Shown here one piece after another: positions 13,020 through 13,266 of a stretch of 13,266 nt of DNA. The stretch's first letter is position 1; each line of letters starts with the position of its first letter. Below the pieces are notes generated by a model that searched no databases, was not told the origin of the DNA, and saw nothing but the letters and a program-made list of their open reading frames with translations. The DNA comes from JAQBDA01 sp041301185 (GTDB taxonomy: Bacteria; Chloroflexota; Anaerolineae; Anaerolineales; UBA4823). Location: positions 1-13,266 of the forward strand of contig JBFYSV010000088.1 of NCBI GenBank assembly GCA_041301185.1. The letters run 5' to 3'. Position numbers and translations under genes: made by a program.

Positions 13020-13266
13020 TTAACGCACATCCTGGAATGGATCGCTCCACCCAACAGTCTATCTCTCCCTTCTGTTTGGCAAAGATAACGACAGCTAGCG
13101 TTCCTTTGTAAGGGATGGAATAACTCCGGGCGCAGGTCCTGGCGGCCTGGTCATCCAGTATGGCTATCCAGCCAGGGTTGGATAGCGCATACGAAAGCAC
13201 CGCGGTTTCTCCCCGTCCCAGATCCCAGGTCAGGATTTCTTCTCGAAAAGGCGCTTCTACAATGAG
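13009..13266 (-). CDS. PIN-like (DUF3368-type) toxin-like protein, C-terminal part, 5' end outside window
   Basis: The minus-strand frame is open from the window end (starting LIVEAPFREEILTWDLG) to the TGA at 13011-13009, giving 85 residues. The GTG at 13200 is internal, since coding continues upstream of it. The pattern WDLGRGETAVLSYAL, then AILDDQAARTCARSY, then GTLAVVIFAKQKGEI matches the second half of DUF3368 proteins, which are predicted PIN-domain nucleases. The E in GRGE and the D-D pair would be part of the acidic metal site. Such proteins usually act as toxins, with an antitoxin gene just upstream, which here would lie beyond 13266. The end at ALRIS is a little shorter than typical relatives. 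The N-terminal half is not visible, so intactness is unknown. Confidence 0.65.
   Translation of the reverse strand, partial: LIVEAPFREEILTWDLGRGETAVLSYALSNPGWIAILDDQAARTCARSYSIPYKGTLAVVIFAKQKGEIDCWVERSIPGCALRIS

Overview
The window looks like chromosomal DNA from a bacterium of the Chloroflexota, most likely an Anaerolineae-type lineage. This is inferred from the gene content: an archaeal/eukaryal-style eRF1-like protein, GAF-rich sensor kinases, a zinc-phospholipase-like protein starting MPTPFYHLS, and a delta-prime clamp-loader subunit with a GVGRRT P-loop. GC content is moderate by eye. No marker gene in the window proves the phylum. I see no insertion sequence, phage gene, CRISPR array or rRNA.

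Left part (1-2200): the 3' end of an eRF1-like gene (+) converges on a small heat-shock protein gene (-), and the two share a bidirectional terminator. A class I methyltransferase gene (-) lies upstream of the Hsp20 gene. It diverges from a complete tRNA-Pro(UGG) gene that has a good promoter and terminator. A 103-codon gene of unknown function follows.

Middle part, plus strand (2275-5368): a likely operon of four genes. They encode a zinc-dependent phospholipase C-like protein (apparently leaderless), a membrane-anchored NERD-like protein lacking the usual E-x-K nuclease residues, a polyprenyl-phosphate (ALG5-like) glycosyltransferase with a TTG start, and ribonuclease HII.

Middle and right part, minus strand (12866 down to 5375): DNA polymerase III delta-prime (holB, apparently leaderless). 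Then comes a GAF-GAF-PAS histidine kinase with its own candidate promoter, a metallo-beta-lactamase-fold protein that has lost most metal ligands, a type II L-asparaginase of the Rhizobium etli class, an endonuclease III-like DNA glycosylase, a soluble histidine kinase, and a two-TM membrane protein overlapping that kinase by 8 bases. Spacing within this run is mostly 4-64 bases or overlapping, so it may be one transcript. No response regulator gene lies in the window, so both kinases are orphans here.

Right edge: the C-terminal part of a PIN-like (DUF3368-type) toxin-like protein on the minus strand, cut by the window end.

Most of this is ordinary chromosomal gene content. The points most worth a second look are two genes whose -10 box lies exactly 6 bases before the start codon, the MBL-fold protein with a dismantled active site beside a sensor kinase, the kinase/membrane-protein overlapping pair, and the back-to-back promoters at tRNA-Pro.
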